Assembly (NCBI GenBank): GCA_019894735.1
Contig: JAGXOB010000007.1
Span: forward strand, 45,843-57,345
DNA from: Promethearchaeota archaeon
GTDB taxonomy: Archaea; Asgardarchaeota; Lokiarchaeia; Sigynarchaeales; SOKP01
DNA length: 11,503 bases
Reading direction: 5' to 3'
A program made the translations under genes and the position numbers. The stretch's first letter is position 1; each line of letters opens with the position of its first letter. Shown here in pieces: positions 1 through 6,822 of this stretch. Under the pieces are notes generated by a model. The model was not told the origin of the DNA and searched no databases. It saw only the letters and a program-made list of their open reading frames with translations.

Positions 1-81
1 ATAAAATATGAACTACTTAATAATATAAGTTTACGACCCTTATAAGAATCAAATTTTATCTATGTTTTGAGATGTTCGAAA

Positions 82-636
82 ATGAATGTTAAAAATTTGT
101 CCAAACAAGAAGTTCAAGGAAACCTGTTAAGCCCACTACCCGTTGCTTTAGTAGGTGCTCAAGTTAACAATAAACCAAATTATCTCGTAATTGGATACAT
201 TTGTCCATTCAATTTTGGGAAACATATTTTCTTTAGTTTGTATAACATACGCTACACTCGAAAGGGTATTCACGATAATAAGACTTTTGGCGTTAATATC
301 CCATCTGAAAATCTAATTAAAGAAACAGAATTATGTGGAACGAAATCCGGGCGAGATATCGATAAGAGCGCTATCTTTGATACTTTTTATGGCGAGCTCA
401 AAACTGCTCCAATGATTTCTCAATGCCCAATCAATATCGAATGCGAAGTAACCGAAATTCTCGACTACACCCCTAACGAAGGAATTATCGGTCGGGTTGT
501 AAAATCGTATGCCAACCCAGAATACCTAACTGATGGCAAACTTGACTGGAGGAAAGTTCATCCAATTCTTTGGGTTACAGGTGGCGATTATAATTTCTAT
601 AAACTTGGAGAGCGCATAATACAAAAGAAAGAATAA
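82..636 (+). CDS. flavin reductase family protein (FMN-binding split barrel)
   Basis: Encodes 184 residues that match the flavin reductase-like FMN-binding split-barrel family, which binds FMN and commonly transfers electrons from NAD(P)H or acts as a flavoprotein partner in the cytoplasm. Visible family features are the N-terminal SPLPVALVGA strand (about 17-26), PNYLVIGYICPFNFG (32-46), the FSLY strand followed by RYTRKGIH (51-64), the strand FGVNIPSE (69-76), GTKSGRDIDKS (86-96) and TAPMISQCPINIECEV (108-123). Length is normal for the family. A TTG at 67 is in frame, but the ATG at 82 is preferred: GAG at 69-71 gives a modest Shine-Dalgarno site and a TATA-like TTATAAG at 40-46 would start transcription near 69. 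The exact substrate cannot be told. The next plus-strand gene is 268 bases away and has its own promoter, so no operon is implied. Confidence 0.88.
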   Translation: MNVKNLSKQEVQGNLLSPLPVALVGAQVNNKPNYLVIGYICPFNFGKHIFFSLYNIRYTRKGIHDNKTFGVNIPSENLIKETELCGTKSGRDIDKSAIFDTFYGELKTAPMISQCPINIECEVTEILDYTPNEGIIGRVVKSYANPEYLTDGKLDWRKVHPILWVTGGDYNFYKLGERIIQKKE

Positions 637-667
637 TTTAAATTGAAGCAGAAAATTAAGATCAGAG

Positions 668-772
668 TTAAAAAAATAGACTTCCAAAACTTACTAATAC
701 GTACCCTATCGCAAATAGAGCCGTAAATCCTACGATTGTTAGAAAAATCGTATATATTTTCATGAAATCCAT
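668..772 (-). CDS. 34-residue single-span membrane microprotein
   Basis: A short ORF starting ATG at 772 and ending TAA at 668. The product begins MDFMKIYT, is almost wholly hydrophobic from residue 6 to 29 (isoleucine, leucine, valine, phenylalanine, glycine), and ends SFGSLFF, so it reads as one transmembrane helix with a tiny cytoplasmic N-terminus carrying a single lysine. Support for it being a gene: GGGGG at 781-785 sits 8 bases before the start as a Shine-Dalgarno site, and a good TATA box (TTTTATATAA on the minus strand) lies at 821-830. It lies head to head with the SET-domain gene and tail to tail with the flavin reductase. Function is unknown and I recognise no family. AT-rich sequence easily produces hydrophobic codons, so the call rests on the promoter and ribosome-binding site rather than composition. 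Confidence 0.55.
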   Translation of the reverse strand: MDFMKIYTIFLTIVGFTALFAIGYVLVSFGSLFF

Positions 773-820
773 TTTTTTTTCCCCCTTGAACCGTTGTTCA
801 CTCTTCTCTACCGAAATAGA

Positions 821-830
821 TTATATAAAA
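821..830 (-). promoter_or_regulatory. TATA box for the 34-residue microprotein
   Basis: Minus strand reads TTTTATATAA, close to the archaeal TATA consensus. Transcription would start about 25 bases downstream, near 798, giving a leader of roughly 25 bases that contains the GGGGG ribosome-binding site. Confidence 0.5.
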
Positions 831-870
831 GTTATGAATATAGATGGGACGATTATAACTTTGACATACA

Positions 871-881
871 AATTATTTAAA
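871..881 (+). promoter_or_regulatory. TATA box for the SET-domain gene (leaderless)
   Basis: AATTATTTAAA is centred about 28 bases before the ATG at 905, the spacing expected for a leaderless archaeal transcript. No Shine-Dalgarno site is seen just before 905, which agrees with a leaderless start. Confidence 0.45.
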
Positions 882-904
882 ACTTATTAAATTAACAGTA
901 TTTA

Positions 905-1381
905 ATGACGAATACAAAAATGTCCTATAATCCGACTTTAATTAATCCCATTGAAGAATTTACGGAAGTGAAACCAAGTAAAATTCATGGATTGGGGTTG
1001 TATGCAAAAAAATTTATGCCCAAGGGAACTGTTTGGTGGCATGCTCGTGAGAAAGATGTGTTGATAGTTACTAAAGATCAATTCCTAACGCTTGATTCCT
1101 CTGCTAAATCGTCATCAATGGAAAATTATATAACCCTTTTACTCACTTATTCGTATTACGAACGTGACTTTGACTCATTAGTATTCTGTCTGGACAATTG
1201 TAGATACGTTAACCATTCTCCTAATCCTAATTCGGGAGCACCTGAAGATGAGTCTCCATTTCGCTCCGTAGCTCTACGAGATATACAAGTCGGAGAAGAA
1301 TTAACCGAGGATTACTTAAAATACACGATATGCAACTGGTTGAAAAAATACAATGGCTTGTTTGATCCAACTTGTTGGTAA
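905..1381 (+). CDS. SET-domain protein (putative protein lysine methyltransferase)
   Basis: A 158-residue protein consisting of little more than a SET domain. SET enzymes transfer a methyl group from S-adenosylmethionine to lysine side chains. The three hallmark motifs are in order: SKIHGLGLYA (25-34, the GxG cofactor motif), CRYVNHSPNPNS (99-110, the conserved NHSPxPN that forms part of the cofactor site and pseudoknot), and VGEELTEDYLKY (129-140, ELTxDY with the catalytic-site tyrosine). A lone cysteine near the end (Cys157) with Cys143 is not a full three-cysteine post-SET zinc site. The start at ATG 905 fits a leaderless transcript from the TATA at 871-881; an ATG at residue 6 is a less likely alternative. 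The substrate is not evident from the sequence; histones or ribosomal proteins are possibilities from family knowledge only. It is transcribed alone. Confidence 0.85.
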   Translation: MTNTKMSYNPTLINPIEEFTEVKPSKIHGLGLYAKKFMPKGTVWWHAREKDVLIVTKDQFLTLDSSAKSSSMENYITLLLTYSYYERDFDSLVFCLDNCRYVNHSPNPNSGAPEDESPFRSVALRDIQVGEELTEDYLKYTICNWLKKYNGLFDPTCW

Positions 1382-1454
1382 ACTAAAAGTGATTACAAAA
1401 AATTAAAAAAAAAAAATTAAAATTTCAACTTTTCTACTTTTTACAAAAATGTAA

Positions 1455-1466
1455 ACTATAAATATT
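1455..1466 (+). promoter_or_regulatory. TATA box for the small alpha/beta protein
   Basis: ACTATAAATATT predicts transcription starting near 1484-1488. This leaves a leader of about 75 bases before the ATG at 1560, or an almost leaderless start at the in-frame ATG at 1491. Confidence 0.4.
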
Positions 1467-1559
1467 AACCTATACCTTCTTTAATCACGAATGAAATCCA
1501 ATATCGGTCTAAATTTCATTCTAAGCGTAAATGTGAAAAAAATAAAGGAGGTAAAAAAT

Positions 1560-1883
1560 ATGGTAATCATTGTTGTTGAATCAATAATACCCCACGATAA
1601 AGCTACAGAAGGAGGAAAAATGTGGCTTGAGGTCGCAAAAAAATTCCCTCCCGATAGATCCATAAGTAAACAGCTCATGGTAGCTATTAGGCCTTCGAGT
1701 AGAGGAATGATCTCACTTGGCGCCTGGGAAGTAAAAGAGGGGAGAGAAAAAGATGCACTTGTCCGAATGAATAACTCAATGTTAATGTTCACCGAAATCC
1801 CAGGATATAAATATAGTATTAAAACGTTCTTGTCTTCGTTTGAAGCGATGGGTCTTTTAGGACTAAAACCACCCGAAGACTAA
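1560..1883 (+). CDS. small hypothetical protein, ferredoxin-like alpha/beta fold
   Basis: Encodes 107 residues from ATG 1560, chosen because AAGGAGGT at 1545-1552 is a near-perfect Shine-Dalgarno site with 7-8 bases of spacing. An in-frame ATG at 1491 would add 23 residues and could be used from a leaderless transcript, but the added part looks unlike a domain. The predicted order is strand (VIIVVESII), helix (GGKMWLEVAKKF), strand (KQLMVAIRPS), strand (MISLGAWEV), helix (EKDALVRMNNSMLMFTE), strand (YKYSIKTFL), short helix. That beta-alpha-beta-beta-alpha-beta order suggests a dimeric alpha/beta barrel, a fold used by many small stress and ligand-binding proteins. I do not recognise the family and assign no function. 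It ends in a long T-run terminator and faces the minus-strand gene at 1997. Confidence 0.75.
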   Translation: MVIIVVESIIPHDKATEGGKMWLEVAKKFPPDRSISKQLMVAIRPSSRGMISLGAWEVKEGREKDALVRMNNSMLMFTEIPGYKYSIKTFLSSFEAMGLLGLKPPED

Positions 1884-1900
1884 TGCGTAAAAAACTTACA

Positions 1901-1921
1901 TTTTTTTTTTTTATAATTTTT
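1901..1921 (+). terminator. T-run terminator
   Basis: Twelve T residues at 1901-1912, then a second T-tract ending at 1921, lie 17 bases after the stop at 1883. Intrinsic termination in archaea uses such U-runs without a required hairpin. Confidence 0.6.
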
Positions 1922-1996
1922 AGCAAATATTGAAATGCGTGCTTATTTTCCTATTATGATTTTTTAATAAATTCATTACAGAAATTAGAATAAAAC

Positions 1997-2570
1997 CTAT
2001 TCACCTATCAGGATTTGCTCCCAAAGATTTCTCCTGCTTTTAATTATGATAGCAAGCGAAAAAGACCCCCATATCACCCAATTCAGTATCCTCGCGATCA
2101 GAAATCCCAGACTAATATCCCCATCTATAGCGAAAACAAGAACCAGAATTCCAATTATACTATACGGGTCTACAAAAGGCCAAAAAACGGGATTATATGG
2201 ATGCATCGGAAGGTCTAACAGAATGTGGAAAATATTTCCGAGTAGACAGGAGAATATAAGAACCGGAGTTAATTTACATGCCTCTTTTACTTTAACCTTA
2301 TCGAGTCGAAATATCAAAGATGCTAATATCGGATAAAAAAGAACTGTAGCTACCGTTGATATTAATGTTCCGATAGTTAACGCGCCAATCAAGCTGTGCA
2401 AGATGAAATGATCTGGGAAAACTCCATTAAAAAAAATAAATAGAATTGGTACCTCAATATCAGGTATAATTGAACCAACAATTAAACCTGGCAAATTCAA
2501 TCGTTTGTCAAGTTTTGAGAGCCCCTATGCGACAGGATAATGCAGCAGTGTGATTGGTATTTTTAAACAC
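1997..2570 (-). CDS. YdjM-like (LexA-binding type) membrane-bound putative metal-dependent hydrolase, apparently frameshifted near the start
   Basis: The intact reading frame from 2500 (TTG) to 1997 encodes 167 residues with the signature of the YdjM/PF04307 family of membrane-embedded putative metal hydrolases: GSIIPDIE (9-16), HFILHSLIGAL (31-41) and HILLDLPMHPYNPVFWPF (92-109), with the acidic and histidine residues likely to bind metal, among several membrane spans. The frame lacks the usual N-terminal histidine segment. Going upstream, the same frame runs back to a stop at 2525-2527, while another frame from GTG at 2570 gives VFKNTNHTAALSCRI and ends exactly at the GGGG run (2522-2525). 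Dropping one G joins the two into a continuous 190-residue protein with the expected N-terminal histidine. So the gene probably starts at GTG 2570 and has a one-base insertion, either real or a sequence error. A TATA-like sequence near 2601-2612 supports the upstream start. Confidence 0.7.
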
Positions 2571-2674
2571 CTTCAGTCTTTTTTATTAAAATAGTTCATT
2601 TATCTATACTTTTTCTAATTAGCTTAATTAATTTTCATAGAATCAAACTTTTAAGATTTATTGTATTTCAAGCG

Positions 2675-5335
2675 CTAATACGATGGCATTATAAATAAAG
2701 AAATAGGTAAAAAAGGTATAAAAAAACTGATGGGTAAAAAAATCGTTAGAATAAAGGTAGAGATTAAACCAGGTAACAGGCTTCCATTTTTTAAATAGAT
2801 ATAGCCTAAGATTAAACTAATAAAGCTTGAACAGATAAAGTCATAAAGAATTGTTGTTATAATAAAAGCGTGTGAAATTCCGGGATCTAAATATCCAGGA
2901 AAAATGGGAATGATGTAGAAAAAGGCTTTTAAGATAATAGTAATGAAAGTTTGTAATACTAACGCCCATTTTTGGGAGTATTTACCTACTAACATTGTTA
3001 GAATGATACCCCGGTGTAGTATCTCTTGCCAAAAACAAAAAGTAAAAAGACTTAATAAACTAATTATCATCATTAGGTAACTTAAATTCAGTGAAAGTAT
3101 TCCTAATATTGATTGGGTTATAAAGTACATAATGAAGATCGAAGTAATTGTAAATAGAATTGTTTTAAAATATTTTTTAGAGAAAAAACTTTTCAACCAA
3201 CTCAATCCTGTGCAATCTAAATTTTGTTTGAACGGTTGTTTCCCATACGGAAGTCCTACATACTTAGGAATGAAATATAACAATATAAAACCATAAATAA
3301 GGTTTGGTATTAAGATAACTAATAAGATTTGAATTACTATTTCCAGATCTCTAATAAAGGAACGTGGGAAATAATAGTAATAATAAGGGTCTATTAAGGA
3401 ATTAAGCATTGCTATAATAAAACTTACAAGAAAAAACAAAAAGAAATTGATAATTAGTAAGATTACTATTGAAAACCAAATATGTTTAGAGAATATTGTT
3501 GGTTTAATATTTTTTTTAAGCATTTCTTCATTTGAAAAAAAGCCCTTATTAAAAACATTCAATTTAGTTATCGACTCTCTTTGATAAACTGGTAACAGAA
3601 TGTTAAAAATTAAGAGTGAAATTAAGAATCCCAATATTATAACCGCCCAAAATAGAAATATCATACTATTGTTATCCTGTTGGTATAAAAAATTTATACC
3701 AAACGAAGTTATCCAAAAGAAAAGGATGTAAGGCACAGATACAATTAATGTCCATTTATACATTCGGTTTTTTGGATTATAATCATCTAACACATAAAAT
3801 TTCGGTCTCTTTTTGCCGAAGAAGTTAACTCTTAAAATAAAAATGATTAACAAAAATAACCAAGCAAATGGTAATGTGAAAAGAAAATTAATAAAAATCG
3901 CGATAAAATTCGGAGAATTAAGAAAAAGTAAGGATGGTAAGAGAGTTGCACATGTTTGGATAATATAGATTAAAAATAATTTGGGTTTTGCTTGGTTTCG
4001 TGGAATAATTGGTAAAGCTGCTATAATGGATTCTCCAAGATTTTCAATGTTCATTAAACTATAAACTATTAATCCTGAAAGAATAGGGCTAAAAGTTAAT
4101 ATACCAATCCAATTTTGGAAGAAGCCTCTGTCAATTAAACTTACTGTTTCAATGTTTTTAATGCCAAACGCTACGATAAAAATAAAAGAAAGCATTATCG
4201 GCATAATAATTGACATAAAAACTTTAAGGTCCCGCGTGATTATACGAAGATCTTTGCGCAAATAAGCAATAAAAGTCTTACTAGACTTTATTATTACTTC
4301 AACTTCTAAATGAGGTGATCTAGATGGTTTTATTAAGTAATTCGTTTTAAGCTTTGAAATACTAATTCTTTCAATTGCTTTAAACGCTTTTCTAGATATC
4401 CCATATGTTATAATGATTAATAGTGCAAAACCAATTAGACTACTTATCCAAAGTTGAAGTGATGCCTGATTAGGTGCGATAAATAAAGAAATTAAAAAAC
4501 TGGAGTTAAGTGGAAAAGGTATGATACTCAAAATAATGTTAGTTATAGGTTGATATTCGGAATCCGTAAATAAAATGTAAAACGTTTGTAATGAGCCAAG
4601 AAACCATTGAATCAAGACATAACCAATGATGACGATAAATATATAGCTAAGAATATTGAATAAGCGAATAATTAGCGTTTTTTTTGAACTCTTATCGTTA
4701 ATATCTAAAATTCTATTTATTCGTTCTCCAAATATTAATAAAATACTAAATGACAATACCATATTTATGAGAGATATTCCAAGGCATACCAAAAAAATTA
4801 CTATGCTTTGGCTTCCAATTAGCATAGTAATTGGAAAAGCTATAACTAAAACTATTATTGGTAAGTCGTAACTTCGAAATAAAGTTAAATATACTATTCT
4901 CAAAAACTTTTTTCTTGAAATGGGTAATGTTTCAAACCATTCAAAAATTTTACCTGAGGTTATCATTGCTGTATCCAGCATTCCCATTATGAAAAAACTT
5001 AGAAACTGTAATGAAAAATAAAGGGAAAAGAGTAAGCCCCCTATAAAATAAACGGTTTCAATTGACGGCGAACCCTGAGAAATAAGTCTGACAATTTCAA
5101 AATAAGTTAAAAGAGGAAGTACAGGTATTACTCCAAATGTAATAGCAAAAAATAATTTTGTAAAAATTACTTTCAACTTTAATCTAAATGGATGGTGTAT
5201 ATATTTTTCTAAATAATACGATTTAGCTCCTCCTTTTGATAACACTAATTCTTCAACAAGTAATTCTTTACTAGCATATTTTGCTAAAAAATATGGTTTA
5301 AGTCCCTTTTTTTCCATTCGATTTCTATATTTCAT
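2675..5335 (-). CDS. ABC-2 type permease fused to a CPBP-type intramembrane protease domain (degenerate)
   Basis: An 886-residue polytopic membrane protein. The N-terminal part resembles ABC-2 exporter permeases: FEWFETLPISRKKFL (131-145) is the typical cytoplasmic LPIS motif before a membrane span, a second RKDLRIITRDLKVFMS segment starts another permease half, and a second AALPI motif follows. The C-terminal ~120 residues resemble the CPBP (Rce1-like) intramembrane protease fold: WQEILHRG around 769-776 corresponds to motif EExxxR and LKNGSLLPGLIS (849-860) to the last motif. The first glutamate is glutamine, and the usual histidines of the later motifs are absent, so proteolysis is doubtful. 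Similar permease/CPBP fusions are known in bacteria and archaea, and such permeases normally need a separate ATPase; none is encoded in this window. The start ATG at 5335 has no clear Shine-Dalgarno site. A candidate TATA lies at 5421-5428. Confidence 0.78.
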   Translation of the reverse strand: MKYRNRMEKKGLKPYFLAKYASKELLVEELVLSKGGAKSYYLEKYIHHPFRLKLKVIFTKLFFAITFGVIPVLPLLTYFEIVRLISQGSPSIETVYFIGGLLFSLYFSLQFLSFFIMGMLDTAMITSGKIFEWFETLPISRKKFLRIVYLTLFRSYDLPIIVLVIAFPITMLIGSQSIVIFLVCLGISLINMVLSFSILLIFGERINRILDINDKSSKKTLIIRLFNILSYIFIVIIGYVLIQWFLGSLQTFYILFTDSEYQPITNIILSIIPFPLNSSFLISLFIAPNQASLQLWISSLIGFALLIIITYGISRKAFKAIERISISKLKTNYLIKPSRSPHLEVEVIIKSSKTFIAYLRKDLRIITRDLKVFMSIIMPIMLSFIFIVAFGIKNIETVSLIDRGFFQNWIGILTFSPILSGLIVYSLMNIENLGESIIAALPIIPRNQAKPKLFLIYIIQTCATLLPSLLFLNSPNFIAIFINFLFTLPFAWLFLLIIFILRVNFFGKKRPKFYVLDDYNPKNRMYKWTLIVSVPYILFFWITSFGINFLYQQDNNSMIFLFWAVIILGFLISLLIFNILLPVYQRESITKLNVFNKGFFSNEEMLKKNIKPTIFSKHIWFSIVILLIINFFLFFLVSFIIAMLNSLIDPYYYYYFPRSFIRDLEIVIQILLVILIPNLIYGFILLYFIPKYVGLPYGKQPFKQNLDCTGLSWLKSFFSKKYFKTILFTITSIFIMYFITQSILGILSLNLSYLMMIISLLSLFTFCFWQEILHRGIILTMLVGKYSQKWALVLQTFITIILKAFFYIIPIFPGYLDPGISHAFIITTILYDFICSSFISLILGYIYLKNGSLLPGLISTFILTIFLPISFFIPFLPISLFIMPSY

Positions 5336-5420
5336 CTGCTTTTGAATTCTATAAAAGACTTCTCTAAAGTAATATTAATCATGTAGAAATATAAAAATAA
5401 TCCTATTTACTATTTTATTC

Positions 5421-5428
5421 TTATATAA
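5421..5428 (-). promoter_or_regulatory. candidate TATA box for the ABC-2/CPBP gene
   Basis: TTATATAA (self-complementary) predicts a minus-strand start near 5398, leaving a leader of about 60 bases before the ATG at 5335. The site could equally act rightward, but no plus-strand gene follows. Confidence 0.35.
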
Positions 5429-5628
5429 CCGTATTTTTTCCGTAATTCTTACTTACATAGTACGTACGAATCGATTTAGAAAAATCCAATCCAAAATAGG
5501 AGAAAAAATAAATCTGAAATACTTGCCCATTTCTTAATTGGAAATTAGTTTTAAAGGAAGAATAATAGTATATTTATTTGTTATTTTTTTGTTAACATTT
5601 TGAAATCCTTCCTTGTAGTACGATTATG

Positions 5629-5706
5629 AATGTTAACTATCAAGTGACTCTGATATCATAACTCTAAAGGATCAAGAATAGTGCCCGCGGTCCGTACTAT
5701 AATCCT
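5629..5706 (-). repeat. decayed copy of the 23-residue microprotein 3' region plus its hairpin
   Basis: These 78 bases align without gaps to 8281-8358 with 58 identities (74%). On the minus strand the frame reads RIIVRTAGTILDPLEL then a stop, against RIIINNAGTILERLNF at the other copy, and 9 of the 16 coding differences fall in third positions. A TGA lies in frame directly before the first shared codon and no start codon exists inside, so this copy is broken. The hairpin after the stop (TATCA, 8-base loop, TGATA) is kept. Confidence 0.6.
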
Positions 5707-5863
5707 TCATTTTTCTAACTTGATGGAAAGAGCTAACGATATCTTTCGGTAAGGAATTTCGAGATATCTTTTAATATTAAGAAATAGCATTCTAAAAGGG
5801 GAAATATTTATAAGTATAACTAAAATAAATTCGTTTATAGACGATCAGTCTTGTATCCAATAG

Positions 5864-5998
5864 CTATTTAAATTTCCTCATAAATGAGAAATCCAGTTGG
5901 TAATAGATTAAGTTAACCTTAAACCAAATAAACCTAACGAGAAGCCAGATAAATAAATAAACTGCTGCTAAAATTCTAATGAGAGAAGGACTTAAGTA
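5864..5998 (-). other. out-of-frame hydrophobic continuation of the upstream membrane gene
   Basis: Directly after the stop of the membrane protein at 5992, another frame stays open for 44 codons to a TAG at 5864-5866. It reads YLSPSLIRILAAV and continues with a hydrophobic, tryptophan-containing span ending near lysine-rich residues (MRKFK). It looks like one more transmembrane helix. It has no start codon or ribosome-binding site of its own, so it is best explained as the true C-terminus of the preceding gene after a one-base loss around 5996-6000, though chance in AT-rich sequence is possible. Confidence 0.4.
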
Positions 5999-6633
5999 GG
6001 TGGAATCATGATTGTATAAGTTAAAAACATAAAAAAAACCATAACGCCCCCTAAAACTCCAGCAATGGTAAATTTGACGTTCTTAGATGATATTCCATGA
6101 ATTGATAAAAAAATCCACCCTACAAAATACGCAAATAAAAATATTTGTCGTATTCTTGCTTGAATATCAACAAAAGCATATGGAGTTGATGTAAAGGTCA
6201 TAATATAAGCAAAAGTGAAATTCAACACAAAAAACCCATTGCAAACCAAAAATATCCAAGCTGAAACCCTGTATTTATTGCCAATTGAATCTCTGTTTAC
6301 TCTTCCATACCAATACATCATAAGTCCATATGTTATAAAAAAGGGAAGTCTTCCACGCAAGCCTGTTAATAACACATAAATTCTAAATGTAATAATCTCT
6401 GCTTCAGTAGAAGGTAAGCCAGTAACAGAAGGAACAGCAAAACGAATCAATATAAAAGCAATATTTATTATACTAAGACTAATTAAGATATTCTCTTTCC
6501 GCATTTCCTTCTCTGCTATCCCTGACCAGAGTAGTATAACATTTAAGGAAATGATCGCAAATGTCTCAATAAATATAGATAACAGGGTAAAGATATCTGG
6601 AGGGAATGGGAAATATGCGAAAGTTAATGACAT
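5992..6633 (-). CDS. multi-spanning membrane protein of unknown function
   Basis: Encodes 213 residues from ATG 6633. GTGAT at 6638-6642 matches the end of the GGAGGTGAT ribosome-binding consensus and lies 4 bases before that ATG; the GTG at 6642 is an in-frame alternative that would be part of that site. Six hydrophobic spans are visible: PDIFTLLSIFIETFAIISLN, ILISLSIINIAFILIRFAV, PFFITYGLMMYWY, AWIFLVCNGFFVLNFTFAY, IFLFAYFVGWIFLSI and VLGGVMVFFMFLTYTIM. Short charged loops separate them. I recognise no family motif; it lacks the lysine expected in a final rhodopsin helix. The protein ends abruptly with IPPT just after span six, and a seventh-helix-like sequence follows in another frame. It is divergent from the beta-helix gene at 6823, with TATA-like CACATATAAC near 6655-6664. 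Confidence 0.7.
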   Translation of the reverse strand: MSLTFAYFPFPPDIFTLLSIFIETFAIISLNVILLWSGIAEKEMRKENILISLSIINIAFILIRFAVPSVTGLPSTEAEIITFRIYVLLTGLRGRLPFFITYGLMMYWYGRVNRDSIGNKYRVSAWIFLVCNGFFVLNFTFAYIMTFTSTPYAFVDIQARIRQIFLFAYFVGWIFLSIHGISSKNVKFTIAGVLGGVMVFFMFLTYTIMIPPT

Positions 6634-6755
6634 TTTTATCACTTTTTTAATAGTTATATGTGGTTAGGATAAGACGATATTTAAAGTAAATGTAATAACT
6701 TAAAATATGTCAACAAAGTCCAATTAATCAAATAGAAAGAATACAGAATGAAATG

Positions 6756-6763
6756 TATATAAA
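6756..6763 (+). promoter_or_regulatory. TATA box for the beta-helix gene
   Basis: TATATAAA, preceded by the purine-rich GAAATG as a possible BRE, predicts a start near 6787-6790 and a leader of about 35 bases. The leader carries GTGGTGA at 6806-6812, a Shine-Dalgarno match about 10 bases before the ATG at 6823. Confidence 0.6.
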
Positions 6764-6822
6764 GGAAAGTAATCTAATTGTTAACTACTAACCATTAAGT
6801 TTTTTGTGGTGACAAAAATCAT

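Larger units (their letters stand above)
5336..5863. other. intergenic stretch without a recognised gene
   Basis: No ORF with a convincing start and ribosome-binding site is visible on either strand. It holds the candidate TATA at 5421-5428, the 8-base palindrome GTACGTAC at 5460-5467, the diverged repeat copy at 5629-5706, and a further TATA-like TTTATAAG near 5807-5814 that could work on either strand (minus reading ACTTATAAATA). If the latter acts leftward, its transcript would cross the repeat copy. Confidence 0.5.

Noticed and set aside
1481..1792. Minus-strand frame of 103 codons
   Set aside because: Antisense to the 1560-1883 gene, which has a near-perfect ribosome-binding site and plausible fold; no own signals.
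2015..2336. Two overlapping plus-strand frames (67 and 96 codons)
   Set aside because: Antisense to the YdjM-like gene, whose family motifs are clear.
4656..4871. Plus-strand frame of 71 codons
   Set aside because: Antisense shadow of the ABC-2/CPBP gene.
5840..5890. Possible C/D-box RNA after the TATA-like site near 5807
   Set aside because: No matching pair of C and D boxes at usual spacing could be found; the frame on the minus strand gives a better explanation of part of it.
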